Below, one piece after another: positions 12,113-23,511 of a DNA stretch of 64,000 bases. Every line of letters begins with the position of its first letter. Position 1 is the first letter of the stretch. The stretch is from positions 34,973,001-35,037,000 of the forward strand of contig OY987265.1 of NCBI GenBank assembly GCA_963920665.1. Direction: 5' to 3'. Below the pieces are notes generated by a model. That model had not been told where the DNA came from. It was given only the letters and a program-made list of their open reading frames with translations, and did not search any database. Both the position numbers and the translations under genes were made by a program. Source of the stretch: Straminergon stramineum. Its lineage: Eukaryota; Streptophyta; Bryopsida; Hypnales; Calliergonaceae.

Positions 12113-13555
12113 AATCTCAAGAATTGTTTAGTAATTCAAGATCTAGAATTCCTAGAAAATGTTCTATTAGGGTATATTGAGGTACACTTAGGAGATGACC
12201 ATTTGGTGGAATGAAAGAGATCCATCTTGGTGGAACATGACATGACTTTTACACAATTTCTCTTTTAATATTCTCCAAGAAACACTAAGAGACAAATTGA
12301 TTCTTGATGAATGAATTGTTGACCTAGCGACCCATTAATTTTCTAGGTGTCATTTATTTGCCTATAGTTTACTTTATATCCTTTCATTCCTAGTGTGCTC
12401 TTATTAGCTTCTGGGTGTAATTTTTTCACCCTTGGTTTTCATGTACTACATATAAATACTATCACAAGAGTAAGGTGTATCACTATTCTTTTTAATGTTG
12501 TCAATACTAAAATGAAGTAAGTCTATTTTTGGAAGCTAAAGTATCAAACTTGAGTTGATTCTAGCTAGAACCTTATTGAAATTAGAAATTTGTATAAGCA
12601 TGGCATTAGAAATTAGTATATGGTAAGATTTGTGAGCAAACCACACTTCTTTATTGAATCACCACTTTGTTTGGTTGCTCACGTGAGCTTAAGAAATTGA
12701 ATTCCAACAATTGTTTAGTGCCATCAGAGCCTTACAAGTGTATTCTATGTGGAAGGGATGTTAAGGACATTCAGATGGCATGTGTTCAAGAATGTGTGAC
12801 TTGTAGAACTTACATGCTAGCCTTCTCAATTGGATACATTCTTTGCAAAATTATGCTTTATGCACATTGATTTCTTTGCTGGGGACTTAGAGAGCAAGTC
12901 TTGATTGTGCTAGCCTTATCACCTCATGCTCAATATGACATTTGTTTGTTATCCATCCTTATCTCAAGAGCAACAATATGAATTTGTAACTAACGATTGT
13001 AAGAGAAGTGCAACAACATTTGAGGTTGCTTCATCCCAAATTTCATTTAAGAAGATTCAAAGTTAAAATTTGGTCACATAAGGAGAAAAACACCTAGTAT
13101 CTTTATTTTATACCCAATATCTTGCAATCTACTTGGTCAAACTTTCTGAAATTCCTTCAACACATTCTTATATTGGTGTAATGCCAAATCCTATAGTTAG
13201 ATATGCAAAAAAAACAATTTTTAACCTTTTTACTCCTTGCAATAGAAATGACATTTTTGAAGGGCTTGGGATGAAAAAAAGACTTTGGGATTTTAAATTT
13301 TATCTTGGTCATTGAATATTATTTAATTTCATATATCTAGTTTTTGAAAGTCTTACATTGTTTATTTTATTTTTCAATGGATTGAAGTGAAACCATGAAC
13401 TTATCTTTAAACATTCTTTAAGAAAATACATCTTTCTATTTGTTAAAATTGAAAAGAATTCCAGGTTTCTAGGAATTTAACAAATTTAGATTCAAAGAGC
13501 TAGTTAACCATGGGCCTATATATTAAAAATGAATGCAAATTTTTCTTAGAAATTT
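12113..13555 (+). other. 3' flank of TNL copy 1, collinear with copy 2 flank; possible C-terminal exon relic
   Basis: This flank aligns with 20880-22528 plus 23512-23565 of the second copy; shared words include GAGATCCATCTTGGTGGAAC (12209; 21009). A 67-codon open frame at 12667-12870 begins with LRR-like residues (ELKKLN) and continues with CILCGRDVKDIQMAC and QECVTC, a compact cluster of Cys pairs. The same stretch in copy 2 (about 21735-21900) has stops and indels. It may be a relic of a C-terminal exon located after the LRRs. Splice sites could not be fixed, so no gene model is offered. Confidence 0.4.
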
Positions 13556-13557
13556 TG

Positions 13558-13862
13558 TCCTACCAAGATCTATATAAATGAAGTTGTACAATTTGGCAAA
13601 TGACTCAAATAAATTTTGAATAGTTGCCCTAGGATCCTCATATTGGTGAGTTCTCCAAAATACTTAAGTAAATTTTAGACTATATATCCTTCAAGGCTCC
13701 CATTCTACAAATTTCTAAGACCTCTAAAAGATTTGGATAAACTTTGGATTCTACTTTCTCCAAGATTCAATTGATTTATATTTTCAGAAGCCTCCAAACG
13801 AATCTAGCACTTTCTCAAAATTGCCACAACCTTGTAGAATTAGCACTTCAAAGTTGCTCATC
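13558..13862 (-). pseudogene. Inverted LRR-tail fragment of a third TNL copy
   Basis: Read on the minus strand, this stretch matches the decayed LRR tails at 11560-12060 and, more closely, 20245-20830. Landmarks on the minus strand are TGAGCAACTTTGAAGTGCTA, CTACAAGGTTGTGGCAA, TTTGGAGGCTTCT, CAATTGAATCTTGGAGAAAG and finally ATAGATCTTGGTAGGA. It begins just where copy 1 and copy 2 flanks stop being collinear, so an inversion or inverted insertion broke the duplicated segment here. Confidence 0.7.
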
Positions 13863-14778
13863 TTTCTCATGTTCCTCATAGAAAGTGTGACAATGTTGGT
13901 ATATTTTATCCTTGCATTCATGCCTTGAATGCAACTTGGGATTTTATGAGGGCTACTATCTTATGGCAAATTTGGTGCACTAGATGTAGATTATTCATTA
14001 TTAGTGAAACTATCAACTCTATTAGAATCTGTCTCTTTGCTCGGAGGAACTCAATTTATGTGAGAATGGGCTAGGAAAAATCACATTAGAGGAATTTTAG
14101 GGGGTCTGGAGGGCCATTTTGGGCCTATTCCCAGCATTGTTCCCCAGGAGTCTGGGAATGGCCATTGTCAGATTTTTATTTTTATTTTTTCGAAAAAAAA
14201 AATGGAAAATTTGAAAATGGAAAAGGAAGTTGAAAAAAATTGAAATTTTTTTTCAAAAAAACTAAAGAAGTGACGTGGCAGTTGTTGTGCTACATTAGGC
14301 AGCTGTTGCAGGGCAGATCCCAAGGTTTGGGAACCCACAGCCCTCTAGCCCCTCCAAAACTCCTCCTATGCATTCTTAGCTTCATTGATGAGTGTGGTGA
14401 TAACTATCATCCCATCATTCAAATTGAATTTAGCAATATTTGGTGTTCAAACAAGGTATTCTACATTGGTAGGCATTACACCTCGAGGTAGAAAAATTTT
14501 CTTCCTACCTTCAATCTAATGATTTTTTTTGAAAAAAACAAAGTAAGTTGCATTCTTTTTTTTCCAAAATGTCACTGTCTATTAAAAGAGAATAAATTAA
14601 AGAACAACAATTACAACTTAAGGCCCTACTAAAGGTTGTCCAGTAGTCAACTAAATAACTAAATAATCTTGAAAACTAACTTTTAAAAAGACTTTTCTAA
14701 AAACTACAATTGCACCTAGGGGCCTATGGGAAAAGCGTCTTCATTGACAGTACTACTCAAGGAAGTGGATACAATTGC
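13863..14778. other. Spacer between TNL copies with a GC-rich inverted pair
   Basis: No gene is visible. Between about 14098 and 14358 two GC-rich blocks are imperfect inverted copies: GGGGTCTGGAGGGC and CTGGGAA on the left, TTTGGGAACC and CCCTCTAGCCCCTCC on the right. They are separated by A/T runs and look like a small inverted-repeat element. From about 14500 to 14770 the sequence is unrelated to TNL. The homology of copy 2 starts abruptly near 14779. Confidence 0.35.
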
Positions 14779-17700
14779 AACACATTCTTATGGTTTTGGA
14801 TGATGTTCATGACAATGATAAGATGGATTATTTGATTTCACACCAAATGTTGAAGGAAGGTAGCATGTGCATTGTCACTTCTCGGAATCAACATGTATTT
14901 GAGAAGCCAACTTCATTTCATGTCAATCATGAGGTCTACATTCATGAGGTGCAATTATTGAGCCAACAAGATTCTTGAAGTGTGTTTGCATGCCATGCAT
15001 TTGGAGGTGATTGGAAAGTACCTTTAAGATTTCGAGGTCTTGTTGGAGATGTTAGCATGTTGTGCAGTGGAGTTCCTTTCGTATTGAAAGTTTGTGGCTC
15101 TCTATTGAAAGATGAGGAGGATTTGGAGATTTGGGAGGAAGTATTAAAGAGGTTGAATTGTAGTGCAATCATGGATGAAAGGAAGATATTTGAATGTCTT
15201 CGAATCAACTATGATGCTCTTGAAGAACAACATCAAGAAATGTTTTTGGATGTTGCATGTACATTATTGGAAGCATCTCAGGAGGTGGTTAAACTTGTTT
15301 GGAGATCCCAAGGTTAATTTTGAGCATTGGGTGTGTGCACCCTTTTGGAAAAGGCTTTAATTAGAGTGGATGAGGAAGGTGCCTTTCACATGCACAATCA
15401 TTTGAGAGACATGGGTTGTGTGATTGCTAGGCTAGAAAGTGCAAGTTTGGGTATTTGCAAACGCTTATGGGATTTGGAATCCTTGGCATTTTTTTAACAA
15501 GAATGAAGTATGCTTAGTAACTAATTGTTGAACTTTAATTTGGTCAATCTTTTGAATAGAGTATTGGTATGTAGTTTTCTTATGATATATTCGAGAGAAT
15601 ACTTGAAAGAGTGTAGGAGTAGTGTAGGAATAGTGTTTACTCTTGTTGATTGTTTGAGGATCCAAACCTATTGTGTAAGTGATCTTTCTCTACTTTTAGT
15701 AATTGAAGTGTGAATTTTTTTTAATTGAGTTTACCTATGCCTAGTTTGATCCAAAAAACATTTGAATATTGAAGATTTTAGATTTCTCTTCTTTTTTTTA
15801 TTTGTCTTTGAAGCCACTACTAGATTCTCTTCAAACTTTGACTATTTTATGGGGGCACAAAATTTGAGTTGACCTTTCTCTCATGAAAGGCTTATGTATA
15901 TTGAAATGTGAGTATGGCTTGTTTTTTATGTCATCACTTCCCCAAAATTTGCATTGGCTGAATTACATCAAGAAAATGTAGGCATGATCAATACCTTTTC
16001 CTAAGGTACTTGAAAATAATGAATTAGTGATATTGTTTTGAAGGGATGACTCATTAGAGAGTTTGGAAGAATCTTTTGGAAATTTGAAGAAGTTAAAAGT
16101 GTTGAATCTTGAGGGGTGTGGAAAGCTCAAGGAGCTACCAAACTCATTGGGAAGCCTCCAAATTTTGGAATACTTGGATCTTCAAAAAACTAGAATCTAA
16201 AGTTTACCCAAATCTTTTGGAATGTTGAGCAAGTTGAAAGTGTTGAATTTAAGGTGGTGTTTTAAGCTTCAGGAGCTACCAAATTTATTGGGAGGCCTTC
16301 AAAATTTGGAAAGCTGGAATCTACAGGGAAGCAAAATCCGAAGTTTACTTCAATCTTTAGGAACGTTGAGCAAGTTGAAAGTGTTGAATCTTGCATGGTG
16401 TTGTAAGTTTGAGGAGCTACCAGATTCATTTGGAGGCCTTGAAAATTTGGAAGACTTGAATCTTGAAAGAAGTGGGATCCAAAGTTTACACAAATCATTT
16501 GGAATGTTAAACAAGCTAAAAGTGTTGAATCTTGTGGGTTGTAGTAATCTTGAGGAGCTACCACATTCATTGGAAGGCCTCCAAAACTTGGAAGACTTGG
16601 CTCTCCAAGGAAGTGAGATCCAAAGTTTATTCCAATCTTTTGGAGCATTGAACAAGTTGAAAGTTTTGAATCTAAAGTGTTGTAGGAAGTTTGTGGAGCT
16701 ACTAGATTCACTAGAAGGCTTGAATAATTTGGAAGACTGAAATCTTAAAAGAAGTGGGATTCAAAGTTTACCCCAATGTTTTCAAACTTTGAGCACATTA
16801 AAAGAGTTGAATCTTGTGTGATGTGGTAAGCTTGAAAAGCTACCACATTTGTTGGGAGGGGTTCAAAATTTAGAAGATTTGGCTCTCCAAGGAAGTGTGT
16901 TCCAAAGTTTACTCCAATCTTTTGGAACATTGAAGAAGTTGAAAGTATTGAACCTTGTGTGGTGTGGTAAGCTTGTAGCGATACCAAATTCATTAGGAGA
17001 CCTTGAAAATTTGGAAGACTTGAATTTTGAAAGAAGTGGGATCTAAAGTTTACCCCAATCTTTTGGATTGTTCAATAAGCTAAAGGTGTTGAATCTTGCA
17101 TGGTGTGGTAAGCTTTAGAAGCTAGCAGATTTATTTGGAGACCTTGAAAATTTGGAGGACTTGACTCTCCTAGGAAGTGTATTTCAAAGTTTGCCCCAAT
17201 CCGGGCTCCAATCTTTTGGAATGTTGGACAAGTTGAAAGTGTTGAATCTTGCATGATGTAGTAAGCTCATGGAATTACCAGAGTCATTTGGAAGCCTTGA
17301 AAATTTAGAAGACTTGAATCTTGAGGGAAGTGAGATCCAAAGTTTAATTACCTCAATCTTTTAGAACATTGAGAAAGTTAATAGTGTTGAATCTTGGGTG
17401 GTGTGGTAAGCTCGAAGAGATACCAAATTTATTGGGAGGCCTCAAAAACTTGAATCTTGAGGGAAGTGAGATCCAAAGTTTATTCCAATCTTTTGGAACA
17501 TTGAGGAAGTTGAAAGTGTTGAATCTTGGGTGGTGTGGTAAGCTCAAGGAGCTAGCCGAGCTACCAAATTTATTGGGAGGCCTCAAAAGATTAGAAAACT
17601 TGAATCTTGAAAGAAGTAAGATCAGAAGTTTACCTAAATCTTTTGGAACATTGAGGAAGTTGAAAGTATTGAATCTCATGTGTTGTGGTAAGCTTGTGGA

Positions 17701-18058
17701 GTTACCAAAATCATTTGGAGGCTTCCAAAATTTAGAAGTCTTAGATCTCCAAGAAAATAGAATCCAAAGTTTATCCAAAGCTATTGGAATGTTGAGCAAC
17801 TTGAAAGTGTTGAAGTTAGGGTGTTGTAGTGAGCTTGTATAGTGGCCTAATTTGTAGGGAGACCTCAAGAATTTGAAGTTGGACCTTCAATTCAATTCAC
17901 TCTGAAGTTTTTTTAATTTTAGAAATTTAAGGTTGAAAGTATTGACAATCTAGGGGATTGTAGTAAGCTCGTGGAGCTACCTGATTTGTTTAAAGACCTC
18001 TAGAATTTGGAAAGCTAAGATCTCAAAAGAAATGAAAACCAAAATATATCTAAATCTT
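14779..18058 (+). pseudogene. Truncated TNL pseudogene (copy 2): partial NB-ARC plus LRR array
   Basis: The homology to copy 1 starts inside the kinase-2 motif (MVLDDVHDNDKMDYL), so TIR and P-loop are absent. NB-ARC follows to about 15510, with stops at 14976-14978 and 15315-15317 and MHN in place of MHD. The intron corresponding to 7823-8094 is recognisable (about 15510-15811) but its acceptor reads AAG instead of CAG. The LRR block (about 16050-18058) uses the same 141-bp periodicity, with a GWCGKL/LLGGLxNLEDL flavour, and is broken by several stops (for example at the end of the 16222-16740 frame and after 17046). It ends at an inserted TTAA-type element. It is not expected to make a functional receptor. 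Confidence 0.85.
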
Positions 18059-18880
18059 TTTACCCCCTAACTACCCAATCAACCATATATGGTCGATCTA
18101 AAATTTCAGGCCCATTTCTATGTGGGCAATTAAATTCCTGTGACTAGTTTAAAAAAAAATTCGGGCAATTTAGAGGGTTAACTATGGAAAACTTTCATTT
18201 TTCATTGAGAAAAGTACATATTCAATCATTGAGAGGTCTTCAAAGGCATATGTGTACTAAAAGTGTAGTGTAAAGCTTGCTAATTTTACTTCATTTCCCA
18301 GCTCTATGCAAAGCTTGGCAATTTCATTTGATTTGAGATCTAAGAAATTGTACTTATCCATTTGCTTTGAGAACGGTCTCAATGAAAAGTTCAAAGTCTT
18401 TTCATGATTTTCACCATTGAAAATTTCAACATGCAAGTGTTTATTTAAAGCTATTTGCAATTTCTACTTACAAACAAAAATTAAATTTTAACAATTGCAA
18501 GGTGGATTGTGTAATGAGTTTGATGTCTTTTCATGTGAAATTAAGTTTTTTGGAAGTGTATTTTAGTGTGCTAACACTCTTTGAAGTTGGTCTTATTACC
18601 TCCAATCCCAAAAAACATATATATGAAAATTTTTGAAACATTGTGGACAAAGACAACATACTAAAAATAGAGAATGTAGATTTTCCTTGGTATAGTATCA
18701 CAACTCCTCGGAAATTTCGCACTCAAAATCAGTGTGCATACTAATAAACAAGCTTTATTAACATCTATACGGTTAGATTTGGAAAAAAACACAATTTGCT
18801 TCATTGAAGATAACTACAAGCCAATGCTCTTTTTTCATAGACAAAATACACTTGAAAAGGCTTGGGCATTTAGGGATTAA
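18059..18880. mobile_element. TTAA-family non-coding element A inside TNL copy 2
   Basis: The left end reads TTTA then CCCCCTAACTACCCAA; the right end, reverse-complemented, reads TTAA then TCCCTAAATGCCCAAG. LRR sequence resumes directly to the right (CAATTTGAAGTGTTGAATC) and the left flank is AAATCTTTT. In copy 1 the corresponding site near 11301-11340 runs AAATCTTTTGGAGTGTTGAG and is uninterrupted, so this is an insertion of about 814 bp. There is no coding capacity. The left flank has TTTA instead of TTAA, probably through mutation. Confidence 0.65.
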
Positions 18881-18988
18881 CATTCAACAATTTGAAGTGT
18901 TGAATCTAGAATATAGTAGTGAGCTTATGTAGCCACTTGATTTATTGTGAGGCCTCTAATATTTGAAAACTTGTACGTCAAAGGATGT
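18881..18988 (+). pseudogene. LRR remnant of TNL copy 2 between two insertions
   Basis: This 108-bp piece continues the LRR tail and aligns with 11315-11424 of copy 1: CAATTTGAAGTGTTGAATC, GTGAGCTTATG, GAGGCCTCTAATATTTGAAA and AAAGGATGT. It is flanked by the TTAA element on the left and a CACTA-like element on the right. Confidence 0.75.
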
Positions 18989-20206
18989 CACTATAAGGAA
19001 ACGATGTTTTTTCTAACGTCACAAAAAATGTCTCCTAGCATTCAATTTAACATGAAAATAATCTGGGTAGATGTCACCTAAAATTCATTATAATGGACAG
19101 GCAAAAAATGCCCCCAAGTTAAGGAAAACGTATTCAATTTCAGCTTGTTTTTTTCTAACATCACAGACAACAGGGTCATCCTAGGTCTCCACAATGTAGC
19201 ACATGGATGCCATGTAAGCACCACATAGGCAAAAAGATCCAAGTGGGATTTTTTTCATCCATCCCATCAATGACATGGCTCTTGATATGGCATGCCTAGT
19301 CAACACACTTTTATGTCATTTGAAATTTTTAATGCTACTTTTTGAGACGTCAAATTAGATATCTACGCATTTTTTGAGACATCAATTGGTGCATACCATA
19401 TCCATAAGGCAAAATCAACAAAAATAATTATTTAAAAGAAATTAAACATAAAATTTAATTAAATTTTTTTTTGTTGAATTCAACAAGAATTGAAGAAAAC
19501 TTACCATCTATCATCAAGAGAATTTTTGATGGCAAAATGGAGGAATTCTTTCATTAAAAATTAGTGAAAATGAAGATAACAGAGGTCATATTTATATTCA
19601 TTATCTGTTCATGGTGAGACAAAAGATATGGGATAACTAGAATATGGAAACTTGACCATTGTACATCTCGACACTATTTTAGACATGTAAACATTGTTTT
19701 AGACATCTAGATGTCATTTTAGACATTTTACATTGAACACAATTCTTGTTTTACATATCCCATATTGTTTGTTTCACTTCTGACCACCCACTTGTATAAA
19801 GACCATCTCTTTTTCATTCATGGTGCACATACATCCATTTCCTTTTTTCGGCAAGGCATACCCATGTGGTTGCCCTTCTCTAAATTTTTTACATATGGTC
19901 AATTTTTTACCATAGACCATAATAATTTTCACTAGCTTACCCATAGTCAAAATGAGTTTACTTACTAACATGGCAGTCTATTTTTTTGGATGCACAAAAA
20001 ACCATCATCATGTTTTTTCCAACATCATAAAGAACATGTATGTCTATGACAACATCTGCTCGTTTTCCAACTTAGCCACACATGTTTTTCACAACATCAC
20101 ATCAAATTCACACTCCCATGCCCATTGACCATCTAACGCAATGATGTCTCAAAAAACATGATACGTTTTTTGTAAACAACAGAAAAAATGTAGGGTTCTT
20201 ATAGTG
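18989..20206. mobile_element. CACTA-like non-autonomous element with 3-bp TGT duplication
   Basis: It starts CACTATAAGGAA and ends TTCTTATAGTG, which are inverted copies of each other in the style of CACTA (En/Spm) termini. The bases directly outside are TGT on both sides, matching the 3-bp target duplication of that superfamily. In copy 1 the site reads AAAGGATGTGGAATTT (about 11417-11432) with a single TGT, so the empty site is preserved. Subterminal words such as ACATCA/AACATCAC and GACATC recur inside in both orientations. No transposase is encoded in 1,218 bp, so it must have been mobilised in trans. Confidence 0.8.
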
Positions 20207-20700
20207 TGTGGAATTTTAAAGTTACCTTGATTACTTCTAAATTATGAGCAATTTTGAAGTGCTAATCCTACAAGGTTGTGGCAAATTCAAGAAGGTACGA
20301 GATTCATTTGGAGGCTTCTAAAATTGTAAATCAATTGAATCTTGGAGAAAGTGGAGTCTGTTTTCTTACCCACATGCTTTGAAAGGTTGAACAAATTCAA
20401 GATGTTGAATCTAAAAGGTTGTTGCAAGCTTAAAAAGCTAGAAGATTTGTTTGGGAGGTCTCCTAATTCTAAATCAATTGGATCTTGTTGAAAGTGGAAT
20501 TCAAAATTTATGCAAGTCTTTTGTAATGTTGAGCAATTTGAAAGCGTTGAAGCTTTTAGGTTGTTGCAAGTTCAAGAAGCTACCGAATTCATTTGGAGGG
20601 TGTCAAAATTTGAATCCCTTGGATCTTGAAGAAAGTGGAATCCAAATTTTATTCAAATCTTTTGGCGGTTTTAGTAGTTATTAGAATGGGAGCCTTGAAG
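20207..20700 (+). pseudogene. Last LRR remnant of TNL copy 2
   Basis: This is collinear with 11425-11920 of copy 1 (GGAATTT; TTTGGAGGCTTCTAAAA; CAATTGAATCTTGGAG; TTGAAAGCGTTGAAGC). A 77-codon frame at 20451-20684 still encodes two to three LRRs (ILNQLDLVESGIQNL and similar), but stops surround it. It ends near the GGGAGCCTTGAAGGGTGTA word shared with the other copies. Confidence 0.75.
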
Positions 20701-22528
20701 GGTGTAGAATCTAGAATTTGCCGAAGTCTTTGGGGGGTCTCACAAATTTGTAGAATCTAGGGCCAAAATAGGCAACTATCCGAAATTTGTCTAAATCATT
20801 TGCAAATTGTATAACTCTATTTCCATAGATTTTGGTTGGATAAAAGTTCTATAAAAAACACTTGGCTCTTTTTGACAAGTGAACTCACTAACAAAAGGAA
20901 GTTGGATCTAGAGAGTTGCTTTTGTAGTTCAAGATTTCAAATTCCTAGAAAGTGTCAAGGGATTTTGAGTACACCTAAAAGATGACCTAACCATTCAGTG
21001 GAACATGAGAGATCCATCTTGGTGGAACGAGACGTGACTTTCACATGGTTCCTCTTTTAGTCCTTTCCAAAAACTACTAAGAAATAAATTGAAGAATTGA
21101 TTGTTGATAAAATAATGGATTATTGTACCTAACAATCCTTTAATTTTCCTTACATTCAATTTCTAGGTGTCATTAATTTGCCTAATGTTTACATTAGATC
21201 ATTGCATTATTGGTTTCCTCTTATTTGCTTCTAGGTGGAATTTTCTCACCCTTGGTTTTCATATATAATGCATAGCCGCTATTACTATAAACTTAATAGG
21301 GTGTTTTTAATATGAAAGATGTGTATGAAGATGTTTCCTAACTTTCCTACACATCTATTCCATCAAATTTAAAATATTCATCATCACTATTTTAAAATCA
21401 ATTTTCATGATAAACCATGAATTTTAAATGAAACAATTCTCTAAAAATGGAGCTTTGTCCTTTGTGGTATACTTGGTTGGAATTGCATAGGAATTGAATG
21501 TTCATTATGCAAGACAAAAAAATGACAATGATATTTTATATTATGCAAACAAAATTTGAATGCCAAGATAGGATGTCTATATTATTATTTTCGGGTGTTA
21601 TAGAATCCAATTGAGATAAAAAAAAATTGTATTAGCTTAGCAATAAAAATTTGTGCTTACTCTATTTTTGAAACAAAGGTAGTACGAAGTACATAGTAAG
21701 ATTTGTGAAATAGACCAAACATCTTTATTTGAGTCAATGCTTTTTATATGAGCTCAAGAATTCACTTAAAAATCCATCAACTCCCTAATGCCATCAAAGA
21801 TGTATTCCATGAAGAAGGGATGTTCAAAATGACATTTAGATGGAAGGTGTTTAAGAATATATGACTTGTAAGACTTATATGCTAGCCTTATTAAGTAGAT
21901 TTGATCTTTGCAATATTATGCCTATACTTGGAGAGTGAGTCTTATTTGTGTTGACCTTGTTATAAAAGTTGGTTTTGAGGTGTATCTATTTTTCATCCTT
22001 GTCTTAGAAGCAACAATATCCATTTTAAACTTATGTCTATTGAGGAAGTACAAGAGTAATTGAGGTTGCTTAACTTCAAATTTAAATTAAGAAGATTCAA
22101 AGTCTTAAAATCTAGTCACATAAGGAACAAAATCATCTAATTTTCTTCACTTTAAGCCCAAACATCTTGCAATCTATATGGTCAAAGTTTCTGAAATTTC
22201 TTCAACACATTCTATTACTAGTCTAGTGCCAAATTGGCTACAACTAGACGTGCAAAAAAATGGTTTTTCAACTTTTTGCTCTTTGTAATAGAAATGCTAG
22301 TTTTGAGTGGGATTTTGATGAAAAAAACCCTTAGGGCTTTAGGGATTAACATGGTCATTGACTATTGCTTATCTTTGTACAACTCATTTTTGAAATTTTG
22401 AAATTATTTATTTTATTGTATTTCAGATTGAAGTGATATCAAGAACTATTCCTTAAGCATTTTTTAAGAGATTGAATATATATTTTTTCATTTTTTGAAA
22501 TGAAAAAGAATTCCAAGTTACTAAGGCT
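20701..22528 (+). other. 3' flank of TNL copy 2, collinear with copy 1
   Basis: This flank aligns step by step with 11900-13480 of copy 1, including the GAGATCCATCTTGGTGGAAC word, the ATATATAATGCATA stretch, and CATCTTGCAATCTA followed by TGGTCAAAGTTTCTGAAATT. No intact gene is present. It ends at TTAA 22529-22532, where element B is inserted. Confidence 0.7.
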
Positions 22529-23511
22529 TTAACCCCTAAGTGCCCAAGGGGACCAAAAGTGTCCTCATATAGTCTAGAAGTCCAATTTGAAGTGATGTAA
22601 CTTTTGTATTTGATGTCTGAATTTAATAAAATTTGTTGTGAAACTAGAAGCTCTCTCTTCTAGTTTGTGAGGTAAAATTTTCAGATCAATACAAGATTTA
22701 CTGATTTTCTTAAAGGCAATCAAAGTTCATGGGTTCCATTTGAGTTCACCAAAACATATTTTGATGGTTGCAACTTTGGGGGCTTGTATCTCCTTCATCC
22801 AATTTTTTTCAATAGAATGTGAGGGTTATATTCCCCTTGAAGTCTAGTTACTATGATAAAAAATTTATGTCAATCCAAATTGTTTTAAATGTCAGGGAAC
22901 AAAGTTCAAAATGCATACATTTTTGGATAACATTTTTGGATTACAATAAACTTTAGTGCCTTGTTTCTTGTTCATACAATGTCCATTTCCAATAAATGTT
23001 TTTGGAAAAGTTGCACATACTAGTCTAGTTTGTGTAGTTAAAATTTAAAATCAATCCAAGAAGTTATGAGTGACTGATCTTGAAGCATTTTAGGAGGTTT
23101 AGGCATAGATGTGTTTTTTGCAACTTTTTTTTGCTAGTTTTTGATACTTTAAAGCCATTTTGCAAAGACAATGAGTCAATTGAATGATATTTTCTTTCAC
23201 CAATGTGTTTGTATGTTGATTTTGAAACACTTTAAAGTTCATAGTTTTTTCATTAGATTAGATTTAGAAATCAAATTTCACCTCCAAATACGTTTCTAGG
23301 AAAATCTCATCATTTTTTTTTAACATGAGAACATTATAATCTAGTAATCTATGTTGCCAAATGACTCCAAATTTGATTCATGTCATCTACATTACATACA
23401 CTATAAGATTATACAATTGAGATTTTTATACCTTAGTGACATTTAGACCTATAACACTTCAAAAGCAATGATGTTTTAAACCTAATTAGGCCTTGGGCCT
23501 TTAGGAGTGAA
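22529..23511. mobile_element. TTAA-family element B with preserved empty site in copy 1
   Basis: The left end is TTAA then CCCCTAAGTGCCCAAGG; the right end, reverse-complemented, is CTCCTAAAGGCCCAAGG, with TGAA (mutated TTAA) at 23508-23511. The flanks TTCCAAGTTACTAAGG and CAAATTCAAATTCAAAAAGC correspond to 13460-13500 of copy 1, which has one TTAA (13477-13480) and no insert. The interior (975 bp) is non-coding. It contains about four diverged modules of the type AACTTTTG, then GTCTGAATT or TCCAATTT, TCTAGTTTGT, and AAAATTTxxxATCAAT. Confidence 0.8.
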
